Shown here: positions 7,132 to 14,291 of the stretch, piece after piece
Layout of the letters: each line of letters begins with the position of its first letter
How positions within the stretch are numbered: position 1 is the first letter of the stretch
From: Betaproteobacteria bacterium
GTDB taxonomy: Bacteria > Pseudomonadota > Gammaproteobacteria > Burkholderiales > CAIKXV01
Reading direction: 5' to 3'
DNA: 14,291 nt
NCBI GenBank assembly: GCA_947456915.1
Contig: CANGUQ010000040.1
Location: 1-14,291 of the forward strand
The notes under the pieces: model-generated
The model's input: only the letters and a program-made list of their open reading frames with translations
Told to the model about the DNA's origin: nothing
Database searches by the model: none
Translations under genes and position numbers: made by a program

Positions 7132-7842
7132 ATGGGAGCCATCGGCGAGAACTTGCAAGCTGTCCGCGGTCGCATCGAGCGTGCCGCGCTGGCGGCCGGG
7201 CGCGACCCTGCCGATGTGACCCTGCTTGCTGTCAGCAAGACGTTCGGCGCGGCGCAGGTGCGCGAGGCGCTGGCTGGTGGCCAGCGTGCATTCGGCGAGA
7301 GTTACGTGCAGGAGGCTATCGGCAAGATCGCGCTGCTCGCGGGCAGCGGCATCGAGTGGCACTTCATCGGACCGCTACAGAGCAACAAGACGCGCCCGGT
7401 CGCCGAGCAGTTCGACTGGGTACACTCGGTGGCGAGCCTGAAGATCGCGCAGCGCCTGTCGCAGCAGCGGCCGGCCGAGCGCGCGCCCCTCTCGGTATGT
7501 CTGCAGGTCAACGTGAGCGGCGAGGCGACCAAGTCGGGAGTGAGCGAGGCAGAAGTGCTGCCGCTCGCGCAGGCCGTGGTCGCGCTGCCACGGCTGCGGT
7601 TGCGCGGGCTGATGTGCATTCCCGCTCCGGCGAGCGACGCGGCGGCACAGCGCGCACCGTTCGCGCGACTGCGCGAACTCCAGCAACGTCTGCGCGCTGC
7701 CGGGCTGGTGCTCGACACGCTGTCGATGGGCATGTCGGACGACGTCGAGGCGGCGATCGCCGAGGGCTCGACCTGCGTCCGGGTGGGCTCGGCGATCTTC
7801 GGGTCGCGGACGACGTCAGCTGCCGAAGCGCAGGGCGGCTGA
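7132..7842 (+). CDS. yggS: YggS/PROSC-family pyridoxal 5'-phosphate homeostasis protein
   Basis: This 236-residue single-domain TIM-barrel PLP-binding protein of the alanine-racemase fold belongs to the COG0325 family. Family members buffer free PLP and affect amino-acid and vitamin B6 balance; they have no racemase activity. The PLP lysine is K36 in LLAVSKTF. Other signatures are HFIGPLQSNKTR (77-88), VNVSGEATKSG (127-137), SMGMSDDVEAAI (198-209) and VRVGSAIFGSR (217-227), the last two forming the phosphate-binding end. The ATG at 7132 gives the normal N terminus even though the Shine-Dalgarno is poor. proC follows after 80 bases and yggT overlaps proC, as in many proteobacteria, so the three genes probably form one operon. 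Confidence 0.95.
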   Translation: MGAIGENLQAVRGRIERAALAAGRDPADVTLLAVSKTFGAAQVREALAGGQRAFGESYVQEAIGKIALLAGSGIEWHFIGPLQSNKTRPVAEQFDWVHSVASLKIAQRLSQQRPAERAPLSVCLQVNVSGEATKSGVSEAEVLPLAQAVVALPRLRLRGLMCIPAPASDAAAQRAPFARLRELQQRLRAAGLVLDTLSMGMSDDVEAAIAEGSTCVRVGSAIFGSRTTSAAEAQGG

Positions 7843-7922
7843 TCGCCGCGGACGGTGCCGGGGCGGGCAATGACCGCACGCGCGCGCTTGCACATGCAGG
7901 ATCCAAGGGAGGTGAACTGGCA

Positions 7923-8741
7923 ATGAAGGTGTGCTTTCTGGGCGGTGGCAACATGGCCGGCGCATTGATCGGCGGGCTGATCCGCGGCGGCGTACCTGCC
8001 GACCGGCTGTGCGCGGTCGACATCGACCCGGCGCAGCGCGCGCGGCTGCACGAGCAGTACGCGATCGTCGCGTTCGAGACGCCGCAGCAGGCGTTGCCGG
8101 GTTGCGACTGCGTCGTGCTGGCGGTCAAGCCGCAGCAGGTGCAGGCGCTGGCGAGGTCGATCGCGCCGCAGCTCTCCGGCCAGCTGATCGTGACCATCTG
8201 CGCCGGGATCGGCACCGGCGATCTGGGCCGCTGGCTGGGCGGACATCGGCGCATCGTGCGCGCAATGCCCAACACGCCGGCGCTGATCGGCCAGGGGGTA
8301 TCCGGCCTGTATGCGCAGGCCGCGCTCGCCGTGGAGGACCGACGGGCGGCCGAGCGTATCCTGGGCGCCGTCGGGAGCGTGATCTGGGTCGAGCGCGAGG
8401 CGCTGATCGATGCTGTCACCGCCGTGTCGGGCAGCGGGCCGGCCTACGTGTTCCTGCTGATCGAGGCATTCGAGGCTGCAGCCATCGAGGCCGGCCTCGA
8501 CGCAGCGCAGGCGCGCGCGCTGGTGACCGGCACGTTCGTCGGCGCCGCGGCCCTGGCCGCGCAGTCGAGCGAATCGCCGGCCACGTTGCGGGCGCGCGTC
8601 ACCTCCAGAGGCGGTACCACCGAGCGCGGTATCGCGGCCCTGGAAGCCGGCTCGGTGCGCACGCTGGCGGCGCAGGCGGTGGCAGCCGCGCATCTGCGCG
8701 CGATCGAACTGGGCAGCGAGTTCGGGAAGGATCAGGAATGA
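7923..8741 (+). CDS. proC: Pyrroline-5-carboxylate reductase
   Basis: This 272-residue cytoplasmic enzyme reduces delta-1-pyrroline-5-carboxylate to proline with NAD(P)H, the last step of proline synthesis. An N-terminal Rossmann fold begins at once with FLGGGNMAGALIGGL (5-19). Then come the AVKP segment (67-70), RAMPNTPA (113-120), TAVSGSGPAYVF (166-177) and the signature VTSRGGTTERGI (226-237). The fourth residue of that signature is Arg, coded by the rare AGA, where Pro or Lys is usual; I expect little effect. The ATG at 7923 is well supported: GGGAGGTGA lies seven bases upstream, the best ribosome-binding site in the window. The stop overlaps the yggT start by four bases (ATGA), indicating translational coupling. 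Confidence 0.97.
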   Translation: MKVCFLGGGNMAGALIGGLIRGGVPADRLCAVDIDPAQRARLHEQYAIVAFETPQQALPGCDCVVLAVKPQQVQALARSIAPQLSGQLIVTICAGIGTGDLGRWLGGHRRIVRAMPNTPALIGQGVSGLYAQAALAVEDRRAAERILGAVGSVIWVEREALIDAVTAVSGSGPAYVFLLIEAFEAAAIEAGLDAAQARALVTGTFVGAAALAAQSSESPATLRARVTSRGGTTERGIAALEAGSVRTLAAQAVAAAHLRAIELGSEFGKDQE

Positions 8742-9316
8742 TTGCGCAGGCGATCGCCTTCCTGATCGACACGCTGGCCACACTGCTGATCGTCGCCCTG
8801 CTGCTGCGGTTCTGGCTGCAGGCGGCGCGCGCCCCGTTCAACAACCCGCTGGCGGGCTTTCTCGCCGCGGTCACCAACTGGGGCGTCAGGCCGCTGCGGC
8901 GGGTGGTTCCCGGGCTGTGGGGGCTCGATCTGGCCACGCTGGTGCTCGCATGGCTCACGGCGTGGGCGCTCGAGCTGTTGCTCTCGGTGCTGGGCCTGGG
9001 CACGGCCGGCCTGTACGGGAGCGGCGCCACGTGGCTGATTTCGGCGCTGCTCGCCGTCGTGCAGCTGCTTCGCGTGTTCATCTACATGCTGCTCACGGTC
9101 GTGATCGTGCAGGCAGTGCTGTCGTGGGTGAGTCCCTACTCACCGGTGGCGCCACTGCTCGTCTTGCTGTCACGGCCGTTTCTGCGCCCGATCCAGATGC
9201 GGATCAAGCCGGTCTCCGGCTTCGATCTGGCTCCGCTCGTCCTGCTGATCGTCTGTCAGCTTGCGCTGATCCTGCTCGTGGGCGGGCTGCAGACGCTGAT
9301 CCTGGGACTGCGTTGA
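8738..9316 (+). CDS. yggT: YggT-family integral membrane protein
   Basis: This 192-residue hydrophobic inner-membrane protein has two YGGT repeats of about 90 residues, each with a pair of helical segments. The first repeat has the AIAFLIDTLATLLIVALLLRFWLQ segment and then an NPL / PLRRVVPG loop. The second has RVFIYMLLTVVIVQAVLSWVSPYSPVAPLL and then the SRPFLRPIQ loop, with a final hydrophobic helix. Members are linked to osmotic stress tolerance and to cell-envelope or division functions in various bacteria, but no biochemical role is settled. The start codon overlaps the proC stop (ATGA) and AGGA sits directly upstream. In many relatives a small YggU/DUF167 gene comes next; none is visible here. 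Confidence 0.92.
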   Translation: MIAQAIAFLIDTLATLLIVALLLRFWLQAARAPFNNPLAGFLAAVTNWGVRPLRRVVPGLWGLDLATLVLAWLTAWALELLLSVLGLGTAGLYGSGATWLISALLAVVQLLRVFIYMLLTVVIVQAVLSWVSPYSPVAPLLVLLSRPFLRPIQMRIKPVSGFDLAPLVLLIVCQLALILLVGGLQTLILGLR

Positions 9317-9549
9317 CCAGCGGTGGCAGCGGACCGCCCGACGGCGGGCAATTCGCAGGAAATCGCTGCACCTGCGCCTAAAGAACGCGCTAAGCTCGCC
9401 GTCATAGATGATGGCGAAAGGGGAGGCGGACCGTCAACGGCCGCGCTCGCGCGTCCCGGTGCGAACTGGCAGCGCGCGCCGGGCAACGCAGGCGGCCTCG
9501 TCCCGGCAGCATTCGCTCCCTGTCCAAGGGTCACTCCGATACCCCGGCG
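9317..9549 (+). other. Leader region of the dynamin-like gene
   Basis: This 233-base region between yggT and the GTPase holds the sigma-28-like promoter (9379-9405). It also holds a strong Shine-Dalgarno-like AAAGGGGAGG (9417-9426) with no start codon at a useful distance. A short GCCCG/CGGGC hairpin just after yggT lacks a T run, so it is not a clear terminator. Frames crossing the region have the Ala/Pro/Arg-rich composition of non-coding GC-rich DNA. Confidence 0.45.
9379..9405 (+). promoter_or_regulatory. Sigma-28 (FliA)-type promoter in front of the dynamin-like gene
   Basis: The sequence reads TAAAGAAC, 11 bases, then GCCGTCAT, compared with the FliA consensus TAAAGTTT-N11-GCCGATAA. 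The TAAAG core and the GCCG of the -10 box are perfect and the spacing is exact; the last four -10 bases are weaker. Transcription would start near 9411, giving a leader of about 140 bases before the ATG at 9550. It is the second of the only two TAAAG pentamers I can find in the window, and both have this architecture. Confidence 0.5.
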
Positions 9550-11535
9550 ATGAACAGCATTCTCGAACAGGACGTACTCGATTTTCAGCGCTGGCGCGAC
9601 CGTCTGGTCGATGCCATAGAGTCGTTTCGCGCTCGGCTCGACACCAGCAAGGGCGTGAACATCGAACAGTCGCTGCGCATGTACGACCTGATCGAGAGTC
9701 TGCGCGGCGATCGCATGCTGCTCGCGTTCATCGCCGAGTACTCGCGTGGCAAGACCGAACTCATCAACGCGCTGTTCTTCAGCAACTTCAAGCGCCGGCT
9801 GCTGCCCTCGGACATCGGGCGCACCACGATGTGCCCCACCGAGATCTTCTACGACGCATCGGAGCGACCCTACCTTCGGCTGCTGCCGATCGAGACGCGC
9901 GAGGTGGAAGAGAGCGTGGCGATGCTCAAGCGCAAGCCGATCGAGTGGATCCGCATCAATCTCGATCTGGACGATCCCGAGAAGCTGGCAGCTACCCTTG
10001 CCAAGGTGGTCGAGAGCAAGGTGGTCACCATCGAGCACGCCCGGCGCCTCGGTCTGTACGACGAGACGAGCCCCGACCGCTCGGTGGCCGAGGGCATCGG
10101 CGACGGCGAGGTGCAGATCCCCGCGTGGCGGCACGCGCTGCTGAACTTTCCGCACCCGATGCTCAAGGCGGGGCTGTCGATCCTCGACACCCCGGGGCTC
10201 AACGCGCTCGGGACCGAACCGGAACTCACGCTGTCGACGATCCCGAATGCACACGCCGTGCTCTTCCTGCTGGGGATGGACACCGGCGTCACGCGAAGCG
10301 ATCTGGAGTTGTGGCAGCGGCACGTGCACCACAACGTGCCTCGATCGGTCGCGGTGCTCAACAAGGTGGATCTGATCTGGGACGACCTGAAGAGCGACTC
10401 CGAGATCGCTCGCGCAGTTCACACGCAGATCGAGGCGACCGCCCGCACGCTCAATCTGCCACGCACGAATGTGCTGCCGCTGTCCGCACAGAAGGCGCTC
10501 ATCGGACGCATCAAGGACGACGCCGAACTGGTCGACCGCAGCGGCATCCAGGTTCTGGAAAGTCTGCTCTCGGCAATGATTCCCGAGCGGCGGCGCATCC
10601 TCGCCGAGCGCGTCTCGCGCGAATTCGGCGTGATGGTCGAAGCGTCCTTCGAGACGATCACCGCCAAGCTGCGTGCGACCCATTCGGAGCGCAACGAACT
10701 GGTGAACCTGCGCGGAAAGAACGAGACGATGGTGCGCAGCATGCTGGTCAAGCTCGAGCAGGACCGCACCGCTTACCAGCAGACGCTGCAGAACTTCCGC
10801 AACACGCACCGGGTGGTGATGAAGCAGGGCGTCATCCTGCAGTCCAATCTCGCCCAGGAAGTGATCGACGGCATCTGCGAGAGCTATCGCAAGAAGCTCG
10901 GCGACCAGCTGTTCACCGTGCGCCTGACGCGCATGATGCAGCAGCTGTTCGATCATTTCGAGAAGGAAACCAGCAAGATCATCCAGTTCGCCAACCAGAT
11001 CAAGGGTCTGGTGGACACCGTCTATGCGAGCTTCCATGGCAAGTACGGCTTCGCGAAGCTCTCGCCTCCGGAGCTCTCGCTCGAGCGCTACAACGAGTCG
11101 ATGGTGATGCTGAAGCAGCGCACCATCGCCTTCTGTTCGAATCCGGCGACGGTGATGCAGCCGCAAAGCATCGTGATCCGCAAGTTCTTCGCGCTGCTGG
11201 TGGCCAGGGCGAAGGCGATCTTCAGCGAGGTGTCCAGCGAGATGGACCTGTGGCTCGATGCCGCAATGTCGCCGCTGACCATGCAGCTCAACGAGCACGG
11301 CGAGATGCTCGACCGCAGGCTGGAGAACCTGCGCAAGATCGCCGACAACGTGCGCGCGCTCGAGACCCGTATCCAGGAACTGGGCCGGCTGCAGATCTCG
11401 CTCGCCCGGCATGCCGACGAACTTCAGGAGGTGCGCGAGATGCTGCGCGTGCCCGAGTTCCTTCCGGGGTCCGGCCATCGGTCCTCGCCCACGAGCAGCC
11501 AGACGCAGCCGCTGATGCAGGTGCGGGTGGCCTGA
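9550..11535 (+). CDS. Dynamin-family large GTPase
   Basis: This 661-residue protein has an N-terminal dynamin-type G domain and a long helical remainder. G motifs are G1 AEYSRGKT (62-69), G2 within GRTTMCPT (90-97), G3 DTPG (213-216), G4 NKVD (271-274), and a G5-like SAQKA (312-316). The first Gly of the G1 pattern GxxxxGK[ST] is Ala62; the catalytic Lys and Thr are intact. After about residue 350 the sequence is rich in heptad-like charged helices (roughly 365-415 and 575-635), as expected for a dynamin stalk. I see no clear membrane-spanning helix; the segment near 540-558 (VIRKFFALLVARAKAIF) could be an amphipathic membrane contact. The tail (640-661) is Ser/Gln-rich and probably disordered. 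Bacterial dynamins remodel or protect membranes; the target here is unknown. ATG 9550 is the only usable in-frame start after a TGA at 9409, although no good Shine-Dalgarno precedes it. It converges on rng with a 16-base gap. Confidence 0.88.
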   Translation: MNSILEQDVLDFQRWRDRLVDAIESFRARLDTSKGVNIEQSLRMYDLIESLRGDRMLLAFIAEYSRGKTELINALFFSNFKRRLLPSDIGRTTMCPTEIFYDASERPYLRLLPIETREVEESVAMLKRKPIEWIRINLDLDDPEKLAATLAKVVESKVVTIEHARRLGLYDETSPDRSVAEGIGDGEVQIPAWRHALLNFPHPMLKAGLSILDTPGLNALGTEPELTLSTIPNAHAVLFLLGMDTGVTRSDLELWQRHVHHNVPRSVAVLNKVDLIWDDLKSDSEIARAVHTQIEATARTLNLPRTNVLPLSAQKALIGRIKDDAELVDRSGIQVLESLLSAMIPERRRILAERVSREFGVMVEASFETITAKLRATHSERNELVNLRGKNETMVRSMLVKLEQDRTAYQQTLQNFRNTHRVVMKQGVILQSNLAQEVIDGICESYRKKLGDQLFTVRLTRMMQQLFDHFEKETSKIIQFANQIKGLVDTVYASFHGKYGFAKLSPPELSLERYNESMVMLKQRTIAFCSNPATVMQPQSIVIRKFFALLVARAKAIFSEVSSEMDLWLDAAMSPLTMQLNEHGEMLDRRLENLRKIADNVRALETRIQELGRLQISLARHADELQEVREMLRVPEFLPGSGHRSSPTSSQTQPLMQVRVA

Positions 11536-11551
11536 GACGCCGTCGCGCCTG

Positions 11552-13012
11552 CTACTTCAGGATGACGTCGTACTGTTCCTGGGCGTAGGCCGTCTCCACC
11601 TGCAGCGAGATCGGCTTGCCGATGAAGTCGCCGAGCATGGCCAGACTGTTCGACTCCTCGTCGAGGAACAGGTCGATCACCTTCTGTGAGGCGAGAATGC
11701 GGTACTCGCGCGCGTTGAACTGGCGCGCTTCGCGCACGATCTCGCGCAGGATCGTGTAGCAGACGGTCTGCGCAGTGCGCACTTCACCCCGACCCGCGCA
11801 CACTTCGCACGGTTCGCACAGCACGTGCGCGAGGCTTTCGCGGGTACGCTTGCGGGTCATCTCGACCAGTCCCAGGCTGGTGAAGCCGTTCACCGACAGT
11901 CGCGTCCGGTCGCGCGCGAGGGCCTTGTTCAGCTCGGCCAGCACCGCGTCGCGGTGTTCCGACGTGTCCATGTCGATGAAGTCGATGATGATGATGCCCC
12001 CGAGGTTGCGCAGCCGCAGCTGACGGGCAATCGCCAGGCACGCCTCCAGGTTGGTCTTGAAGATGGTGTCGTCGAAGTTGCGCGCACCGACGAACGCTCC
12101 GGTATTCACGTCGACGGTGGTCATCGCCTCGGTCTGGTCGATGATCAGATAGCCCCCCGACTTCAGGTCCACGCGGCGCGACAGGGCTCGCTCGATCTCG
12201 GCGTCAACCGAATACAGGTCGAAGAGCGGACGCTCGCCCACGTAGTGCTCGACGCGGGCGACCTTCTCCGGCATGAAGCGCTCGGCGAACGCCGAGGCGC
12301 GTTGATGCGTCTCGCGCGAATCGATGATCACCCGGCGCGTCTCGTCGCCGAACATGTCGCGCAGCACGCGCAGCGCGAGGCTCAGCTCCTCGTGCACCAG
12401 CGCCGGTGCGCGTGCGCTCCTTGCGGTGTCCTGGATCGCCGACCACAGCGCGCGCAGGTAGGCCACGTCGTTGGCGAGTTCGCGTTCGTTCGCTGCCTCG
12501 GCGACGGTGCGGATGATGAAGCCGCCCGGCTCGTCGGCCGGCCGTGCGCGCTCGACCATCTCGCGCAGGTGGTCGCGCTCGGCCTCGTTCTCGATGCGCT
12601 GGGAAATGCCGATGTGCGGGTCCTGCGGCAGATACACGAGCAGACGCCCGGCGAGCGAGATCTGGGTCGACAGCCGCGCCCCCTTCGTGCCGATCGGGTC
12701 CTTGATCACCTGCACGAGCAGCGGCTGCCCCTCCTGCAGAATCTTCTCGATCGGCCTCGCCGCATCGCTGCCGCTTCCCTGGCGGTAGCCGTGGATATCG
12801 CCCACGTGCAGGAATGCTGCCCGGTCCAGACCGATGTCGATGAACGCCGACTGCATTCCCGGCAGCACACGCGCGACGCGCCCGAGATAGAGGTTTCCGA
12901 CCAGCCCGCGGCTGCGTGCTCGCTCGATGTGCAGCTCCTGCACGCTGCCCTGCTCGATCACCGCGACGCGCGTCTCCTGCGGCGTGACGTTGACCAGAAT
13001 GTCTTCGCTCAT
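11552..13012 (-). CDS. rng: Ribonuclease G
   Basis: This 486-residue single-strand-specific endoribonuclease of the RNase E/G family acts in 16S rRNA 5' maturation and mRNA decay. The start MSEDILVNVTPQETRVAVIE closely follows E. coli RNase G. Then come an S1 domain (about 38-120, with GNLYLGRVARVLPGMQSAFIDIG) and the RNase H-like and DNase I-like core with the Mg-binding Asp residues D301 (TTVDVNTG) and D344 (IIIDFIDMD). The Zn-link cysteines lie in LCEPCEVCAG (398-407). There is no long C-terminal scaffold, so this is RNase G rather than RNase E. The ATG at 13010-13012 matches the family but has a poor Shine-Dalgarno. It is the last gene of the leftward rlmH-maf-rng group, 90 bases after maf. 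Confidence 0.97.
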   Translation of the reverse strand: MSEDILVNVTPQETRVAVIEQGSVQELHIERARSRGLVGNLYLGRVARVLPGMQSAFIDIGLDRAAFLHVGDIHGYRQGSGSDAARPIEKILQEGQPLLVQVIKDPIGTKGARLSTQISLAGRLLVYLPQDPHIGISQRIENEAERDHLREMVERARPADEPGGFIIRTVAEAANERELANDVAYLRALWSAIQDTARSARAPALVHEELSLALRVLRDMFGDETRRVIIDSRETHQRASAFAERFMPEKVARVEHYVGERPLFDLYSVDAEIERALSRRVDLKSGGYLIIDQTEAMTTVDVNTGAFVGARNFDDTIFKTNLEACLAIARQLRLRNLGGIIIIDFIDMDTSEHRDAVLAELNKALARDRTRLSVNGFTSLGLVEMTRKRTRESLAHVLCEPCEVCAGRGEVRTAQTVCYTILREIVREARQFNAREYRILASQKVIDLFLDEESNSLAMLGDFIGKPISLQVETAYAQEQYDVILK

Positions 13013-13102
13013 CGGTGGCTTTGGCGCGATCGTGACGGGACGTCGGGCTGACGTGGTGACGGCCCTAGTGTATCGGCAGCCAGGGACGCCGGCCCGCGAC
13101 GG

Positions 13103-13717
13103 CTACGGCAACTGGAAGCCGGCCGCGCGCAGCAGTTCCACCGTCTCGTAGAGTGGCAGCCCCATCACCCCGGAGTAGCTGCCCTCCAGCCGGGCGACGA
13201 ACATCGCCCCCAGGCCCTGCACTGCGTAGGCACCGGCCTTGTCGAGCGGCTCGCCGGTGGCGACGTAGCGCCGGATCTCGGCGGCCTCGAGCGGCCGGAT
13301 CTCGACGAAGCTGCGCGACAGTCGCAGATCGATCGCGGATTCGCCGGTGGCCACCGCTACCGCGCTGAGTACCTCGTGCCTGCGTCCGGACAGGCGTTGC
13401 AGCATCTGCGCAGCCGCCTCGGCATCGCGCGGCTTGCCCAGCGCTTCGTCGTCGAGGATCACCTCGGTGTCGGCAGCGAGCACCACGCCGGGGGTGAGGG
13501 CGCGCTGGCGGATGCGGATCACGCCAGACTGTGCCTTGGCGCGCGCGATACGTACCACGTAGTCAGCCGGTGCCTCGCCGGCCAGCGGCACTTCCTCGAC
13601 GTCGCTGCCGCGCAGCCGGTCGGCGCGCAGCAGCAGCGTCTCGAAGCGCACGTTGATCTGGCGCAGCAGTTCGCGCCGGCGCGGGCTGTGTGAAGCGAGA
13701 TACAGGTGAGGGGACAT
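13103..13717 (-). CDS. maf: Maf-family nucleoside triphosphate pyrophosphatase (YhdE type)
   Basis: This 204-residue cytoplasmic pyrophosphatase hydrolyses dTTP/UTP, and probably modified pyrimidine nucleotides, to monophosphates. Motifs are the N-terminal substrate loop LASHSPRRRELL (7-18), the catalytic AADTEV (81-86, Asp83), LGKPRDAEAAAQML (93-106), DKAGAYAVQG (159-168) and EGSYSGVMGLPL (178-189). The last two features fit the YhdE (dTTP/UTPase) subgroup better than the YceF (m7GTP) subgroup. The ATG at 13715-13717 has GGGAG upstream. The gene begins only seven bases after the rlmH stop, so the two are cotranscribed. In this family the name maf is used loosely; yhdE is an alternative symbol. 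Confidence 0.95.
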   Translation of the reverse strand: MSPHLYLASHSPRRRELLRQINVRFETLLLRADRLRGSDVEEVPLAGEAPADYVVRIARAKAQSGVIRIRQRALTPGVVLAADTEVILDDEALGKPRDAEAAAQMLQRLSGRRHEVLSAVAVATGESAIDLRLSRSFVEIRPLEAAEIRRYVATGEPLDKAGAYAVQGLGAMFVARLEGSYSGVMGLPLYETVELLRAAGFQLP

Positions 13718-13724
13718 CGTCGAC

Positions 13725-14195
13725 TCACTCCCGGTGGTACGGATGATTCTCCAGCAGCGACACGCAGCGGTAGAGCTGCTCGACCAGTACCAGCCGCGCC
13801 AGCGCGTGGGGCAGGGTGAGCGCCGACAGCGACAGCAGCAGGGTCGCGCCCGACTTCAGCCGCGGTGCCAGTCCGTCGGCGCCGCCGATCCAGAACGCCG
13901 CGCCGGGCGCCTGCTCGCGCCAGCGACCGATGCTTGCGGCGAATTCGCGGGTGTCGAGCGTGCGGCCGCGCTCATCGAGGGCCACGCGCACGAAGTCGCG
14001 GGGCACCGCCTGCTCGAGCCGTTGCGCCTCGGCGTCGAGCAGCACCGGAACCGGCTTGCCCTGCGTACGCGCACTCGCACGCACCGTCTGCAGCTCGAGC
14101 GGCCACGCGCGTGGCAGACGGCTGCGGTACTCGGCGATGCCGGCTTCGATCCACGGCGGGACCCGTTCGCCGACGGCGATCACCCGCAGGCGCAC
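13725..14195 (-). CDS. rlmH: 23S rRNA (pseudouridine1915-N3) methyltransferase RlmH
   Basis: This 156-residue SPOUT-fold methyltransferase acts as a dimer on assembled 70S ribosomes and methylates N3 of pseudouridine 1915 in helix 69. Family signatures are the start MRLRVIAVGERVPPWI, the SAM-knot motif WIGGADGL (102-109), SLSALTLPHALARLVLVEQLYR (122-143, trefoil knot), and the invariant C-terminal NHPYHRE (150-156). The length is standard (155-156). The start is GTG at 14193-14195. It is normally preceded by rsfS in this operon. A TGA at 14206-14208 on the minus strand could be the end of rsfS, but the upstream sequence is lost in the terminal palindrome, which begins inside the first eight codons of this gene. 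Confidence 0.97.
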   Translation of the reverse strand: MRLRVIAVGERVPPWIEAGIAEYRSRLPRAWPLELQTVRASARTQGKPVPVLLDAEAQRLEQAVPRDFVRVALDERGRTLDTREFAASIGRWREQAPGAAFWIGGADGLAPRLKSGATLLLSLSALTLPHALARLVLVEQLYRCVSLLENHPYHRE

Positions 14196-14291
14196 CTGGG
14201 GACGGTCAGCGCTCGCCCCCGGTCGCCGCCGCGGCGGCGACCGGGGGCGAGCGCTGACCGTCCCCAGGTGCGCCTGCGGGTGATCGCCGTC
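14172..14291. repeat. Perfect 120-base palindrome at the right edge of the window
   Basis: Bases 14172-14231 are the exact reverse complement of 14232-14291, with no spacer; the centre is the GC-rich GCCGCCGCGGCGGC. The left arm holds the first eight codons of rlmH plus 36 upstream bases, so the right arm carries an inverted duplicate of the rlmH start. The palindrome ends exactly where the window ends and may continue. A fold-back or assembly-end artefact is the simplest reading, and genuine genome sequence is likely only as far as about 14231. Confidence 0.97.

Noticed and set aside
9347..9360. Possible terminator after yggT
   Set aside because: Only a five-base stem is present and no T run follows.
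9323..9553. 76-codon frame with an ATGA overlap into the dynamin-like gene
   Set aside because: It has no ribosome-binding site, an Ala/Pro/Arg/Gly-rich composition and no known family, and it spans the predicted promoter. Kept only as a possible leader peptide in the findings.
9256..11478. Open frame of 740 codons on the minus strand opposite the dynamin-like gene
   Set aside because: It mirrors the codon structure of the real gene and has no recognisable domain. The plus strand carries intact GTPase motifs.
11825..13051. Open frame of 408 codons on the plus strand opposite RNase G
   Set aside because: Shadow frame: the minus strand encodes a full-length, well-conserved RNase G.

Overview
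The window is about 14.3 kb of GC-rich, densely coding chromosomal DNA, most likely from a betaproteobacterium (Burkholderiales, Rhodocyclales or a relative). The reasons are the Bug/TctC-type binding protein, the pilU-pilT / yggS-proC-yggT neighbourhood, the rlmH-maf-rng cluster, and GC-biased codon use throughout. I see no tRNA, rRNA, CRISPR array, insertion sequence or phage gene. Twelve protein genes are supported.

Layout, left to right. (1) A HIRAN-domain protein enters from the left edge and overlaps the end of a convergent long-chain acyl-CoA synthetase gene. (2) Divergent from the synthetase gene is an RlmL-type 23S rRNA guanine methyltransferase, followed by an orphan Bug-family periplasmic binding protein that ends at a bidirectional terminator. 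(3) On the minus strand lie the type IV pilus retraction ATPases pilT and then pilU. (4) On the plus strand, across a 312-base divergent intergenic region, lies a housekeeping set: the YggS PLP-homeostasis protein, pyrroline-5-carboxylate reductase (proC) and a YggT membrane protein. (5) Next is a 661-residue dynamin-like GTPase. (6) Convergent to it is rlmH-maf-rng, transcribed leftward: a ribosome methyltransferase, a nucleotide pyrophosphatase and RNase G.

The most interesting signal is regulatory. By my manual scan the pentamer TAAAG occurs only twice in the window on either strand. Both copies are followed by an exact 11-base spacer and a GCCG-starting -10 box, as in the sigma-28/FliA consensus (TAAAGTTT-N11-GCCGATAA). 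One site points into pilT. The other points into the dynamin-like GTPase gene. This suggests that pilus retraction and a bacterial dynamin share the late flagellar/chemotaxis sigma factor here. The idea is testable and, as far as I know, not a standard assignment for a dynamin.

The last 120 bases form a perfect palindrome with no unpaired centre, and it duplicates the start of rlmH in reverse. It ends exactly at the window edge and is most simply a fold-back or assembly-end artefact, so sequence to the right of about 14231 should not be trusted as native.
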